DNA from: Corynebacterium vitaeruminis DSM 20294
GTDB lineage: Bacteria; Actinomycetota; Actinomycetes; Mycobacteriales; Mycobacteriaceae
Direction: 5' to 3'
Assembly (NCBI RefSeq): GCF_000550805.1
Contig: NZ_CP004353.1
Location: 1,116,001 to 1,180,000, forward strand
DNA length: 64,000 nucleotides
The notes under the pieces were generated by a model, which did not search any database, was not told where the DNA came from, and saw nothing but the letters and a program-made list of their open reading frames with translations. This document shows, one piece after another, positions 29,809 through 39,600 of this stretch. The stretch's first letter is position 1; every line of letters begins with the position of its first letter. The position numbers and the translations under genes are program-made.

Positions 29809-31101
29809 CTAGGCCTCCTTTCGCTTGTGATCGTGCGGGCGGATGCCGGCGTCGCGCCAGTCGTCGGGGAGCAGGTGGTCCAGGAGGTCGTCGACGGCGA
29901 CGGCGCCGAGAAGGTGGCCGTCATCGTCGAGGACGGGGCCGCACACCAGGTTGTAGGTGGCGAAGAAGCGCGCCGCCGTCTCCTGGGAATCGTCGGCGTA
30001 CAGCGGCGGAAGGTCGGGGTCGAGGATGCCCGAGACCAGCGAGCTCGGGGGCTCGCGCAGCATCTTCTGCAGGTGCACGCAGCCCAAGTACTTGCCGGTC
30101 GGCGTGGCCGTCGGCGGGCGCACGACGAAGACCATCGACGCCAGCGAGGTGGGCAGGTCGGGGTTGCGCGCGAGCGCCAGGGCCTCGGCCACCGTGGTCT
30201 GCGGGGACAGGATGAGCGGCTCCGGGGTCATGAGCGCGCCCACGGTGTCGGGGCTGAAGCTCATGAGTCGGCGGACCGGGGCGGACTCCTCGGGGTCCAT
30301 GAGCTCGAGGAGGACGTCGGCCTTGGCCTCGTCGAGCTCGCCGAGCAGGTCGGCGGCGTCGTCCGGATCCATCTCCTCGAGGACGTCGGCCGCGCGCTCG
30401 ATGTCGAGGGTCTCCAGAAGCTCGGCCTGGCGGTCCTCGCTCATCTCCTGCAGGACGTCCGCGAGCCGCTCGTCGTCGAGCTCGCTGGCCACGCTCACGC
30501 GCTGGTTCTCCGGCAGCCGGTAGAGCACCGTGGCCACGTCGGCCGGGCGCATGTCCTCGAACTCGGCCAGCAGCTCGGCGGCCTCGTCGGGCAGCCCCGT
30601 GCCGCCCGCATAGAGCCCGTGCACGTGGTTCCACGGGATGGTGTGGAGGTCGGGGCGTCGGCCGAACTTCGGGCGCTCGCCAATGACGGCCACGCGCGAG
30701 ATCGCCCAGTCGCGGGTGCGGGTGCGCTCGATCTCGATGTCCGCGATCTCCAGCGGTTTGGAGTGCAGGTGGTCGAGCTCGGGGTCGTCGACGTGGACCT
30801 TCGAGCCGATGATCTCGCCCAAGACGGCGACCTCGCCCGCGCGGGGCTTGAAACTTCGCAGCGACACGCTACCCGAGACGAGGTTGATCTCCTGCGGTTC
30901 GATGGTGCCGATGCGCAGCATGGGCAGGAAGATTCGTCGCTTGTTGGTCATTTCCACGACGACGCCGAGCACGCGGGAGGTGTGGTGCGCCGGGCGCACG
31001 TTGACGATCACGTCGCGCACGCGGCCGATCACGTCGGTATCCGGCCCGCGAACGACCATGCCAGCCAGCCGACCAGCGTAAACACGGGTAACTTCGCTCA
31101 T
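29809..31101 (-). CDS. MgtE N-domain/CBS protein lacking the transport domain
   Basis: Protein of 430 residues. It has an N-terminal PRC-barrel-like beta domain (about 1-150), an MgtE intracellular helical N-domain with its repeated ADVLxEMxxxxAADLL pattern (about 165-290), then a pair of CBS domains (about 290-415). The membrane channel domain of true MgtE transporters is absent, so it is not itself a transporter. It may sense magnesium or nucleotides and control a partner, perhaps the DUF1003 membrane protein encoded next. A long homologue of this layout is conserved in actinobacteria (Rv1232c-like). Confidence 0.82.
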   Translation of the reverse strand: MSEVTRVYAGRLAGMVVRGPDTDVIGRVRDVIVNVRPAHHTSRVLGVVVEMTNKRRIFLPMLRIGTIEPQEINLVSGSVSLRSFKPRAGEVAVLGEIIGSKVHVDDPELDHLHSKPLEIADIEIERTRTRDWAISRVAVIGERPKFGRRPDLHTIPWNHVHGLYAGGTGLPDEAAELLAEFEDMRPADVATVLYRLPENQRVSVASELDDERLADVLQEMSEDRQAELLETLDIERAADVLEEMDPDDAADLLGELDEAKADVLLELMDPEESAPVRRLMSFSPDTVGALMTPEPLILSPQTTVAEALALARNPDLPTSLASMVFVVRPPTATPTGKYLGCVHLQKMLREPPSSLVSGILDPDLPPLYADDSQETAARFFATYNLVCGPVLDDDGHLLGAVAVDDLLDHLLPDDWRDAGIRPHDHKRKEA

Positions 31102-31180
31102 AGGGCTTTAGTTTACGACAAAATCGGTTTTTGCCTTTGCTTGCCGACGATCACCTTCGGCGAGCGTCGAGAAGCGAAGC

Positions 31181-31207
31181 GGAAACAATCGGCGGCGACG
31201 GGGCGTT
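31181..31207 (+). promoter_or_regulatory. Possible ECF-sigma promoter of the stress-protein gene
   Basis: GGAAA (31181-31185) and CGTT (31204-31207) are 18 bases apart, resembling SigH-class promoters. A ribosome site AAAAAGGA and the ATG at 31246 follow. The -35 deviates from GGAAC/T. Confidence 0.4.
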
Positions 31208-31245
31208 GGGTAAGTAGAAACGAATAACAAAAAGGATGATGCCCG

Positions 31246-31770
31246 ATGAGCTTTTCTCTGAATTCCACCCCTGCCAACCAGACCGGCCAGCGAGCCGGGC
31301 TGGGGCAGGAGCGCAAGAAGCCCGAGGGGTGGCCGGTGGGTAGCTTCGAGACCTACGCGGAGGCGCAGGAGGCGGTGGACATGCTCTCCGACGCGCAGTT
31401 CCCCGTCGAGGAGCTCACCATCGTCGGCGTCGACCTCATGGAGGTGGAGAAGGTCATGGGGCGGCTGACGTGGGGGCGCGTGCTGCTCGGCGGCGCGGCC
31501 TCGGGCGCGTGGCTGGGTCTCTTCTTCGGCATGCTGCTGGGCATCATGTCGAGCCAGTGGCTCTCGGCGATCGCGACCGGCGTGGTCATGGGCGTCATCT
31601 TCGGCACCGTCATGGCGGCCGTGCAGTACGCGATGACCGGCGGCCGGCGCGACTTCAGCTCCCAGACGCAGATCGTGGCCGGGCGCTACGACGTCCTGTG
31701 CCTGCCTTCCCGCGCGCGCGAGGCCCGCGACAAGATCGCCGAATTCACCCAGCGCAAGCGCCTGGGCTAG
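31246..31770 (+). CDS. General stress protein 17M-like membrane protein
   Basis: Protein of 174 residues. It has an N-terminal GSP17M-type domain (VGSFETYAEAQEAVDMLSDAQFPVEELTIVG) and two adjacent glycine-rich membrane helices (about 82-104 and 107-130). A short C-terminal soluble part ends with IAEFTQRKRLG. The family is named after a Bacillus general stress protein; its actinobacterial form (Rv1234-like) lies divergent from the MgtE/CBS gene, as here. The molecular role is unknown. Confidence 0.78.
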   Translation: MSFSLNSTPANQTGQRAGLGQERKKPEGWPVGSFETYAEAQEAVDMLSDAQFPVEELTIVGVDLMEVEKVMGRLTWGRVLLGGAASGAWLGLFFGMLLGIMSSQWLSAIATGVVMGVIFGTVMAAVQYAMTGGRRDFSSQTQIVAGRYDVLCLPSRAREARDKIAEFTQRKRLG

Positions 31771-31835
31771 GGGCGCTGGGTTAGACTGGTCACGGCAATT
31801 CGTTGGGGCTAGACGCGACAAGGGGTCGACACATC

Positions 31836-32501
31836 GTGAAGAGTAGGTTCATTCAGCTGGGCGCGCTCTGTGGCGCCGCAGCGCTCCTGGCCGCCTGCTC
31901 CTCGCAGATCCCCGCCAACGACGAGGTTCCCGACCGCACCGAGCTGCTCACCATCGCGATCGCCCCGAACAGCTACGAGCAGGTCATCCTGGGCGAGGTC
32001 TACAAGCAGGTGCTCCAGCGCAAGGGGCGCGATGCGACGGTGGTGACGATGGCCGCGAGCGAGGACTCCCTGCTCTACACCTTGGGGCGCAGCTCCAACG
32101 ACATCGTCATCGGCTGCTCCGGACGGCTCCTCCACGACACCAACCCGTCCAAGGCCGCCGAGCTCGCGGCGCAGTACCCGGACTTTAGGAACCCCACGCC
32201 GGAGCAGCAGGACGAGCGGCGCGAGGCCACCTACAAGGCGATGGTCAGCGGACTGAGCAACGGCCTCGACGCCGCCGACCCCTCCAACGCCTCCGGCTGC
32301 GCCGACGCCACCGACGGGCTCGCCGAGAACTTCGTTCCCATCTTCCGCTCCGCCGCCGTCCCCCGCGAGACCCGGCTCATGCTCAACAACGCCTCGGGCG
32401 CGATGACCACCAAGGAGGTCGCGGAGCTGGTTTCCGAGGCCCAGGCGGGGGAGTCGCCCAAGGACCTGGTCTCGGAGTACTTGGATTCCAAGGACGTCTA
32501 G
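31836..32501 (+). CDS. Lipoprotein with OpuAC-like binding-protein fold
   Basis: Protein of 221 residues with a short signal and lipobox LLAAC (cysteine near residue 21), so it should be a membrane-anchored lipoprotein outside the cell. The start of the mature part (LLTIAIAPNSYEQVILGEVYKQVLQRKGRDA) resembles glycine-betaine/choline binding proteins of the OpuAC type. The protein is shorter than those and no ABC genes are adjacent. It may be a stand-alone sensor or remnant. The GTG at 31836 has AAGGGG ten bases upstream; a TTG at 31803 would spoil the signal peptide. Confidence 0.7.
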   Translation: MKSRFIQLGALCGAAALLAACSSQIPANDEVPDRTELLTIAIAPNSYEQVILGEVYKQVLQRKGRDATVVTMAASEDSLLYTLGRSSNDIVIGCSGRLLHDTNPSKAAELAAQYPDFRNPTPEQQDERREATYKAMVSGLSNGLDAADPSNASGCADATDGLAENFVPIFRSAAVPRETRLMLNNASGAMTTKEVAELVSEAQAGESPKDLVSEYLDSKDV

Positions 32502-32559
32502 GCGCGCGGACCGGCTCGTGGCGCAAAAACCCGCTTTCTTGACGGGGCCCTGCTTGGGG

Positions 32560-32702
32560 GCACAGGCGCGCGGATTTCGGCAAGGTGTGGCCTAGATCCG
32601 CGCGTTTGTGGGTTTTCCGGGATCGCGAGCTGCGGAAATTCCTCGCCGCGATGCACAGATGCGCGGCCTTTCGCCGTACTGATCCCACAATCCGCGCGTT
32701 TG
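32560..32702. repeat. Duplicated hairpin-forming intergenic unit
   Basis: Two copies of a roughly 50-base unit (32560-32608 and 32653-32702) share the order GCACAG..GCGCGG..TTCGSC and end in ATCCGCGCGTTTG, about 94 bases apart. In copy 1 CGCGCGGAT pairs exactly with ATCCGCGCG. No gene is supported in this spacer. Confidence 0.5.
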
Positions 32703-32710
32703 CAACGCAA

Positions 32711-32747
32711 AAGGCGGGGCGTACCCCGGTTGGGTGCGCCCCGCCTT
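32711..32747. terminator. Terminator of odhA
   Basis: AAGGCGGGGCG (32711-32721) pairs with CGCCCCGCCTT (32737-32747), with an inner CCC/GGG stem. On the minus strand a TTTTGCG run follows, so it ends odhA and may also face the lipoprotein gene. Confidence 0.8.
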
Positions 32748-32766
32748 CGGCTTCGGCGGCTAGCTG

Positions 32767-35700
32767 TTAGTCAGCGAATGCGTCGTTAAGCAGCTGCGCC
32801 TGCTCCACGGCGTGGACCTTGGACAGGCCGGTCGCGGTGGACGCCTGGGCGCGGCGAGAGACGCGCTTGAGCGGGAGCAGGCCCGGAATGAGTTCGCGCA
32901 GGTGCTCGTTGAGGAACGGCCACGGACCCTGGTTTGCCGGCTCGTCCTGGCAGAAACGGATCTCCTCTGCGTTGGCGTAGAGGTCGAAGGTTTCCTTCAA
33001 GCGGTTGAACGGGATCGGGTGGAGCATCTCGATGCGGACGATGGCGATGTCGTCGCGCTTCTCCTTCTCTGCGCGCTTGGTGAGCTCGTAGTAGAGCTTG
33101 CCGGAGACCAGCAGGATCTTCTTCACACCGGCGCGGTCCTTGCCGCCGGTGACGAAGCGAGGATCGTCGATGACGGACTGGAACTTCTCCACCTGGGTGA
33201 AGTCCTCCACCGAGGAGGTGGCGGCCTTCATGCGCAGCATCGACTTCGGGGTGAAGACGACCAGCGGGCGGCGCAGGTTGCTCAGCGCGTGGCGGCGCAG
33301 CAGGTGGAAGTAGTTAGCCGGGGTGGACGGCTGGGCGACGGTCATCGTGCCCTCGGCGCACAGCTGCAGGTAGCGCTCGATACGCGCGGAGGAGTGATCC
33401 GGGCCCTGGCCCTCGTAACCGTGCGGCAGGAGGAGGATGACCGAGGAGGTCTGGCCCCACTTGGCCTCGCCGGAGGAGACGTACTCGTCGATGATGGTCT
33501 GGGCGCCGTTGGCGAAGTCACCGAACTGAGCCTCCCAGGCGACCACGGCGTCGGGGTTGCCGACGGAGTAGCCGTACTCGAAGCCCATGCCCGCGTACTC
33601 GGTCAGTGCGGAGTTGTAGACCAGGAACTTGCCGCCGTTGCCCTTGCGGTCGGCCAGGTCGTTGAGCCCGTTGAACTCGGCGCCGGTGTGCGGATCGTAA
33701 ACGACGGCGTGGCGCTGGGTGAAGGTACCGCGGCGGGAGTCCTCGCCCGCGAGGCGGACGGTCTTGCCGGTGTTAGCCAGCGAGGAGAAGGCGATGAGCT
33801 CGCCCCAGCCCCAGTCGATGCCGCCGTTCTTGACGGCCTCCATGCGCTTCTCGGCGACCGGCGCCACGCGTTGGTGGAACTCGAAGCCCTGCGGCGGGGT
33901 GGAGTAGGCCTGGCCGATCTCGACCAGTTCCTCCCGGGTGATGTTGGTCTTCAGTCCGTGCGGGACTTCCTGGGCCTTGGTGATGCCCTCCTGCAGTGCG
34001 AACGGGGCCTTCTCAGTCTCCTTGACCTCGTTGAACACGGACTCCATCTGGTCGTGGAAGTCGCGCTCGGCGGCCTCGGCCTCGGAGGCGGTCAGCTCGC
34101 CACGGCCGATGAGGTCGAGGGTGTACTGCTCACGGACGGTCTTGCGGCCGTCGATCAGCTCGTACATCTTCGGCTGGGTCATCGACGGGTCGTCGGCCTC
34201 GTTGTGGCCGCGCTTGCGGTAGGAGATCATGTCGATGAAGACGTCCTTGCCGAAGCGGCGGCGGTACTCGGTGGCCAGCTGGCCGACCCACACGACGGCC
34301 TCCGGATCCTCGCCGTTGACGTGGAAGACCGGGCAGCCATAGGCCTTGGCCAGGTCGGTGGCGTAGTGGCTGGAGCGGCCGGAGTCCGGGGTGGTGGTGA
34401 AGCCGATCTGGTTGTTGACCACGATGTGGACGGTGCCGCCCACGGTGTAGCCGCGCAGCTGGGCGAGGTTGATGGTCTCCGGGACGATGCCCAAGCCAGC
34501 GAAGGCGGCGTCGCCGTGGAGCAGCAGCGGCATGACGGTGTAGCCGTCCTTGCCCTTGTCCAGCATGTCCTGCTTCGCGCGGGCGATGCCCTCCATGACC
34601 GGGTTGACGGCCTCGAGGTGGGACGGGTTGGCGGTCAGGGTCACCTTGATCTCGCCGTCACCGAACATCTGCAGGTGGGTGCCCTCGGAACCGAGGTGGT
34701 ACTTCACGTCGCCGGATCCACCGGCTGCCTTCGGGGTGATGTGGCCCTCGAACTCGGTGAAGATGGTCTCCAGCGGCTTGTTCACGATGTTGAACAGCAC
34801 GTTGAGGCGGCCGCGGTGCGGCATGCCGATGACGACCTCGTCGAGACCCTGGCCAGCGGCGGTGTCGATGGCAGAGTCCATGAGCGGGATGAGCGCCTCG
34901 GCGCCCTCCAGGGAGAAGCGCTTCTGGCCGACGTACTTGGTCTGCAGGAACATCTCGAAGGCCTCGGCGGCGTTGAGCTGCTGCAGGATGTACTTCTGCT
35001 CGGCGTTGGTCGGCTTGGGCATACCGGCCTCGAGGCGGTCCTGCAGCCACAGGCGCTCCTCGCGGTCAAGGATGTGGGTGTACTCGGAACCGACCTTGAG
35101 GGTGTAGGCAGCGCGCAGGCGGGAGAGCACCTCGCGCAGGGTCATGGTCTCCTTGCCGCCGAAGCCACCGACGTGGAAGCTACGGTCCAGGTCCCACAGG
35201 GTCAGGCCGTGGGTGCCGAGCTCGAGGTCGGAGTGGTCCGGAACCGGCATGCCCGGCTGAACCCACTTGAGCGGGTTGGTGTCGGCGATGAGGTGGCCGC
35301 GGGAGCGGTAGGCCTCGATCAGCTGCATGACGCGGGTGTTCTTGTCCAGGCCGGTGTTCGGCAGATCCTGCGCCCAACGCATCGGGGAGTAGGGGATCTG
35401 CATGGACTCGAAGATGTCGTCCCAGAAGGCGTCGTCCACGAACAGTTGGCTCATGGTGCGCAGGAACTCGCCGGACTCCGCGCCCTGGATGATGCGGTGG
35501 TCGTAGGTCGAGGTGATGGTGACGAGCTTGCCCACGCCGAGCTCGGCGAGGCGGTCGACGGAGGCACCGGCGAACTCGGCCGGGTAGTCCATCGAGCCGA
35601 CGCCGATGATGGTGCCTTGGCCCTTGGTCAGGCGCGGGACGGAGTGGCGGGTGCCGATGCCGCCCGGGTTGGTCAGCGAGATGGTCACGCCGTTGTAGTC

Positions 35701-36447
35701 GTCCATCGTCAGTTTGCCGACGCGGGAGCGCTTGACGATGTCCTCGTACTTCGCCACGAACTGGGAGAAGGTGAGGGTCTCGCACTCCTTGATGGCGGCG
35801 ACGACGAGCGCGCGGGTGCCGTCCTTCTGCGGGAGGTCGATGGCCAAGCCGAGGTTAATGTGCTCCGGGGTGTGAACGGTGGGCTTGCCGTCGACGACGG
35901 AGTAGCTGTTGTTCATGTCCGGGTGGGCCATGACGGCCTTGACCATGGCGTAGCCGATGATGTGGGTGAAGGAGACCTTGCCACCATGGGTGCGCTGCAT
36001 GTGTTCGTTGATCATGGCGCGGTTCTCGAACATGAGCTTGACCGGCATGTCGCGCACGGAGGTCGCGGTCGGGATCTCGAGCGACTCGTCCATGTTCTTG
36101 GCGATGGCCTTGTAAATGCCCTTGAGGGCCTTGGAACCGGACTCGGGGAGCTCGCCTGCGCGCGTCATCGGCGACGGGGCCTTCTTCTTGGCGGGTGCCG
36201 GCTTCTCTGCGGGGGCTGCCTTGTCCGCTACGGTCTGGGGTGCCCGGGTGGCAGCCTTCTCCGGCTTGCTCGGGGCCACGGTCTTGGCAGGTGTTGGCTG
36301 CGAAGCGGTAGTGGCCGAGCTCGGTGCGCCTTGCTTCTCAAAAAGCTCACGCCACTCTGCATCTACAGACTGGGGATCCTTTTGGAACTGCTGGAACATC
36401 TCGTCAACCAGCCACTGATTCTGGCCGAAAGTACTAGCGCTGCTCAC
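32767..36447 (-). CDS. odhA: 2-oxoglutarate dehydrogenase E1 with fused E2 domain (OdhA)
   Basis: Protein of about 1226 residues that decarboxylates 2-oxoglutarate in the citric acid cycle. It has the corynebacterial/mycobacterial layout. A short N-terminal E1-type helix ([18 protein letters not shown]) is followed by an Ala/Pro/Lys-rich linker, then an E2 succinyltransferase catalytic domain ending in the [14 protein letters not shown] active-site motif (about 319). The thiamine-dependent E1 follows ([31 protein letters not shown]). There is no lipoyl domain, so it works with the pyruvate dehydrogenase E2. The GTG at 36447 gives the C. glutamicum-like start SSASTFGQN; an ATG at 36465 would add six residues. 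Confidence 0.93.
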   Translation of the reverse strand: MSSASTFGQNQWLVDEMFQQFQKDPQSVDAEWRELFEKQGAPSSATTASQPTPAKTVAPSKPEKAATRAPQTVADKAAPAEKPAPAKKKAPSPMTRAGELPESGSKALKGIYKAIAKNMDESLEIPTATSVRDMPVKLMFENRAMINEHMQRTHGGKVSFTHIIGYAMVKAVMAHPDMNNSYSVVDGKPTVHTPEHINLGLAIDLPQKDGTRALVVAAIKECETLTFSQFVAKYEDIVKRSRVGKLTMDDYNGVTISLTNPGGIGTRHSVPRLTKGQGTIIGVGSMDYPAEFAGASVDRLAELGVGKLVTITSTYDHRIIQGAESGEFLRTMSQLFVDDAFWDDIFESMQIPYSPMRWAQDLPNTGLDKNTRVMQLIEAYRSRGHLIADTNPLKWVQPGMPVPDHSDLELGTHGLTLWDLDRSFHVGGFGGKETMTLREVLSRLRAAYTLKVGSEYTHILDREERLWLQDRLEAGMPKPTNAEQKYILQQLNAAEAFEMFLQTKYVGQKRFSLEGAEALIPLMDSAIDTAAGQGLDEVVIGMPHRGRLNVLFNIVNKPLETIFTEFEGHITPKAAGGSGDVKYHLGSEGTHLQMFGDGEIKVTLTANPSHLEAVNPVMEGIARAKQDMLDKGKDGYTVMPLLLHGDAAFAGLGIVPETINLAQLRGYTVGGTVHIVVNNQIGFTTTPDSGRSSHYATDLAKAYGCPVFHVNGEDPEAVVWVGQLATEYRRRFGKDVFIDMISYRKRGHNEADDPSMTQPKMYELIDGRKTVREQYTLDLIGRGELTASEAEAAERDFHDQMESVFNEVKETEKAPFALQEGITKAQEVPHGLKTNITREELVEIGQAYSTPPQGFEFHQRVAPVAEKRMEAVKNGGIDWGWGELIAFSSLANTGKTVRLAGEDSRRGTFTQRHAVVYDPHTGAEFNGLNDLADRKGNGGKFLVYNSALTEYAGMGFEYGYSVGNPDAVVAWEAQFGDFANGAQTIIDEYVSSGEAKWGQTSSVILLLPHGYEGQGPDHSSARIERYLQLCAEGTMTVAQPSTPANYFHLLRRHALSNLRRPLVVFTPKSMLRMKAATSSVEDFTQVEKFQSVIDDPRFVTGGKDRAGVKKILLVSGKLYYELTKRAEKEKRDDIAIVRIEMLHPIPFNRLKETFDLYANAEEIRFCQDEPANQGPWPFLNEHLRELIPGLLPLKRVSRRAQASTATGLSKVHAVEQAQLLNDAFAD

Positions 36448-36486
36448 GGCAGGTGCTCGCCTCATTTCTTTGTGAGATTTCTAACT

Positions 36487-36514
36487 TCTATACACAACGT
36501 ATTTCACATCGTAA
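36487..36514 (-). promoter_or_regulatory. Putative odhA promoter
   Basis: On the minus strand TTACGA (36509-36514) and TATAGA (36487-36492) are 16 bases apart, giving a start about 35 bases before the gene. The spacer contains TGTGAAATACG, which matches the left half and centre but not the right half of a GlxR site. Confidence 0.5.
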
Positions 36515-36637
36515 TAGCTCTTTACAGGCTAACTGCTTAGACCCCGCCAATGTAATCTTTCCCGCCCATAAATGGGGTATTTGGGGATCCTTCTCAAAGT
36601 TTCGTGAGCGTGCCTTTATTGTCCTGCGAAAACGGGA

Positions 36638-39600
36638 TCACTTGCTACCCCACAGTGTTGCGTACCTACCCCCAAAAGTAAGTAACGATTGGTGATCTCC
36701 GTCCTCGACGATCGTGCCCTTTTCGATGACGAGGATGCGGTCCGCGCGGGCCGCCGTCGCGAGCCTGTGGGCGACGATCACCGAGGTACGAGCCTTGGTC
36801 ACGCGCTCTGCGGCGGAGAGGATCGTGGCCTCGGTGGCCGGGTCGAGCGTCGCCGTGGCCTCGTCGAGAAGCATGATGCGGGGCTGGCACATCTCCGCGC
36901 GCGCGAGCGCCACGAGCTGCCGCTGCCCGGAGCTCAGTCCCTGCCCGCGCTCGCCGATGCACGCTCGGAATCCGCCAGGGATGGCGGAGATCGCGCCGAG
37001 CGCGCCCACTCGTCGGGCGGCGTCGGTGATCTCCTCGGGGGTAGAACCCGCGCGGCCGTAGGCGATGTTGTCCGCGATGCTGCCCGCGAACAGGTGGGAT
37101 TCCTGCGGCACGAAGCCGATGGTCGAGCGCCAGCCGCGCACGGGCAGCTCGTCGAGGGCGACGCCGCTGGCGGTCACGCGTCCCCGTGCCGGGTCGTAGA
37201 AGCGCTCGATGAGCTTGATGAACGTCGACTTTCCGGCGCCGGTGGGGCCGACCACCGCGACCGTGCTGCCCGCGGCGATCGTGACCGACAGGTCCTCGGT
37301 GATGAGCGGCTGGCCCGGCCCGTAGGAGAAGGCGACGTCCTCGAAGCGCAGGTCGCCCGTGGCCAGCGCCGCGATCTCCTTCTGGCTGTGCCGCCTTTCG
37401 CTTTCTTGCTTATCGACGATAAGCGGCGGGGTGGACAAGAGGTCGGTGATCCGCCGGAATCCCACCTGAGCCTGCTGGTAGGAATCGAAGACCTGGGAGA
37501 GCTGCTGGATCGGGGAGTAGAGCCGGTCGAGGTAGAGCAGGAAGGCGACGAGCACACCGGTGCCGAGGTGCCCGTCGGTGACCAACCCCACGCCCACGGC
37601 CAGCACGGCGGCCTGGGCGAGCTCGCTTATGGCGTTGATGCCGGGGAAGTAGATGGCCACCGCCGTCTGCGTCTTGATGCGAGTGTTGCGGAACTTCAGG
37701 GCCTTGGCCTCGAACTCACGAAGCCGGTGCTCCTGCATCCCGTAGAGCTGCATGGCCTTGAGCCCCGCGATCGACTCGTGGAAGTAGGCGTTGACCCCAG
37801 AGACCTCCTCGCGGGCGCGGGTGTACAGCCGGGTGGAGATGCGCCGGAAGTAGAAGGTCGCAAGGGCGATGATCGGGATGCCCACGAGCGCAATGAACGA
37901 GAGCTGGGGCGAGGTCACCGCGAGCAGCACGAGGATGCCCACCAGCGTCGTGAGCGCCACGACGGTGTTTGCCAGGCCCGTCTGCAGGAAGGTGTTGAGC
38001 GCGTCGATGTCCGTGGTCATGCGGGTAAGGATGGTGCCCGACATCGTGCGCTCGTAATAGTCCATGCCCAGCCGCTGCAGGTGGGAGTAGCTGCGGATGC
38101 GCAGCTCGTAGAGCAGGCGTTCGCCGGTGGTCGTGGTGAGGATCGTCGAGGCGACCGACACCAGCCACGCGACGGCGACGATGGCCGCGCCGAGCGCGCT
38201 GACCTCCCAGAGGATCCGCTCGTCGGCCAGCTCCACGCCCTTGTCGATCGCGACTCGGGTCAGGCTCGGCACCGCCAGCCCCGCCGCGACGCCAACGATG
38301 TACAAGACGATGACGCCGGCGATGAGCCAGCGCACGTGTGAGAACATCGTGTGGGCCGTGACCTTCGCCATCGGGCGCCGGAACATCGCCGGGTCGCCCG
38401 GCGGGACCGCGCTCGCCGGGGGAAGCGCGGCGACGCGCTCGAGCAGCTCCTTGGTCGCGGGCATGGAGGCGGCGGCCGCCATGCCGCCGCGCCCGCCCCG
38501 ACCGCCGCCACCCATCGGGTTCATGCCTGCCGCGGAGCTGGCGCTGCGGCTCGCGTGGGCGGACATCGTCGCACCCGCGGCCTGCTGGACCTCGTCGGGC
38601 CACAGCTCCTCCCACGCGGGCTCGCACCCGGCCTCGTCGAGGGCGAGCACCGGCTCGCTGGTCTCGGGAGCCTTGAGGTCCATGAGGTGGGCGAACGCGG
38701 GGTTGGCCCGCATCTGGTCGAGGCTTCCGTGGGCGACGACGCGGCCGCGATCGACCAAGGCAACCGAGTCGGCCAGCTCGAGGGTCGAGTGCCGGTGGGC
38801 CACCGAGACGATGGTGGTCTCCGAGAAGTGCTCGCGCAGGTGGGCGTAGATCCGGCGCTCGGTCTCGGCGTCGATGGCGCTGGTCGCGTCGTCGAGAAGC
38901 AGGACCTGGGGCGCGCGCAGCAGGGCGCGGGCGAGCGCGATGCGCTGGCGTTGCCCGCCGCTCAAGGTCAGGCCGCGCTCGCCGACGACCTCCTCGTACC
39001 CGCCCGGCAGCTCGGAGATGAAGGCGTGCGCCTGCGCGCCGCGCGCGGCGGCGATGACCTCCTCCTCGCTGTAGGGCGCGCCCATGGTGATGTTCTCGCG
39101 GATGCTCGCGGAGAACAGGAAGGGCTCGTCGCTGACGTAGCCGAGCGCGCCGCGGATCTCGGCGCGGGACAGGTCGGCGTAGGAAACGTGATCGCCCGCG
39201 GCGTTGTAGAACTCGATGCTTCCCGCCTGCGGCCGGTAGAAGGCGGTGAGCAGGTTCATCGCCATCGACTTGCCCGCCCCCGCGGGCCCCACCAAGGCCA
39301 CCGTCTCACCCGGGCGGACGTCGAGGCTGAAGCCGCTTAAGATCGGGCGCTCGTGGCCGCCGGGGCGCGGAAGAAGGAAATCCACCTCAGCCATGCGCAC
39401 ACCGAGCTGCCCTGGGAGCATGTCCGCAGGCGACTGAGGGTCTGGGAGCGCGGGTTCAAGGTCGATGACCTCGAACACGCGGGAGGCCGAGGCGTAGCCG
39501 AGCTGCATCTGCACGATCATTCCCGCCACCATGGACGCCACCGCTGTCAAGGATGAGAGGTAGACGCTGAAGGCGAGGAAGGTACCCACCGTGATGTGGC

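Noticed and set aside
32812..36540. A 1242-codon open frame on the plus strand opposite odhA
   Set aside because: It is the codon-bias shadow of odhA in GC-rich DNA. Its protein is low-complexity Val/Gly/Asp/Leu-rich and resembles nothing known, and odhA is unambiguous.
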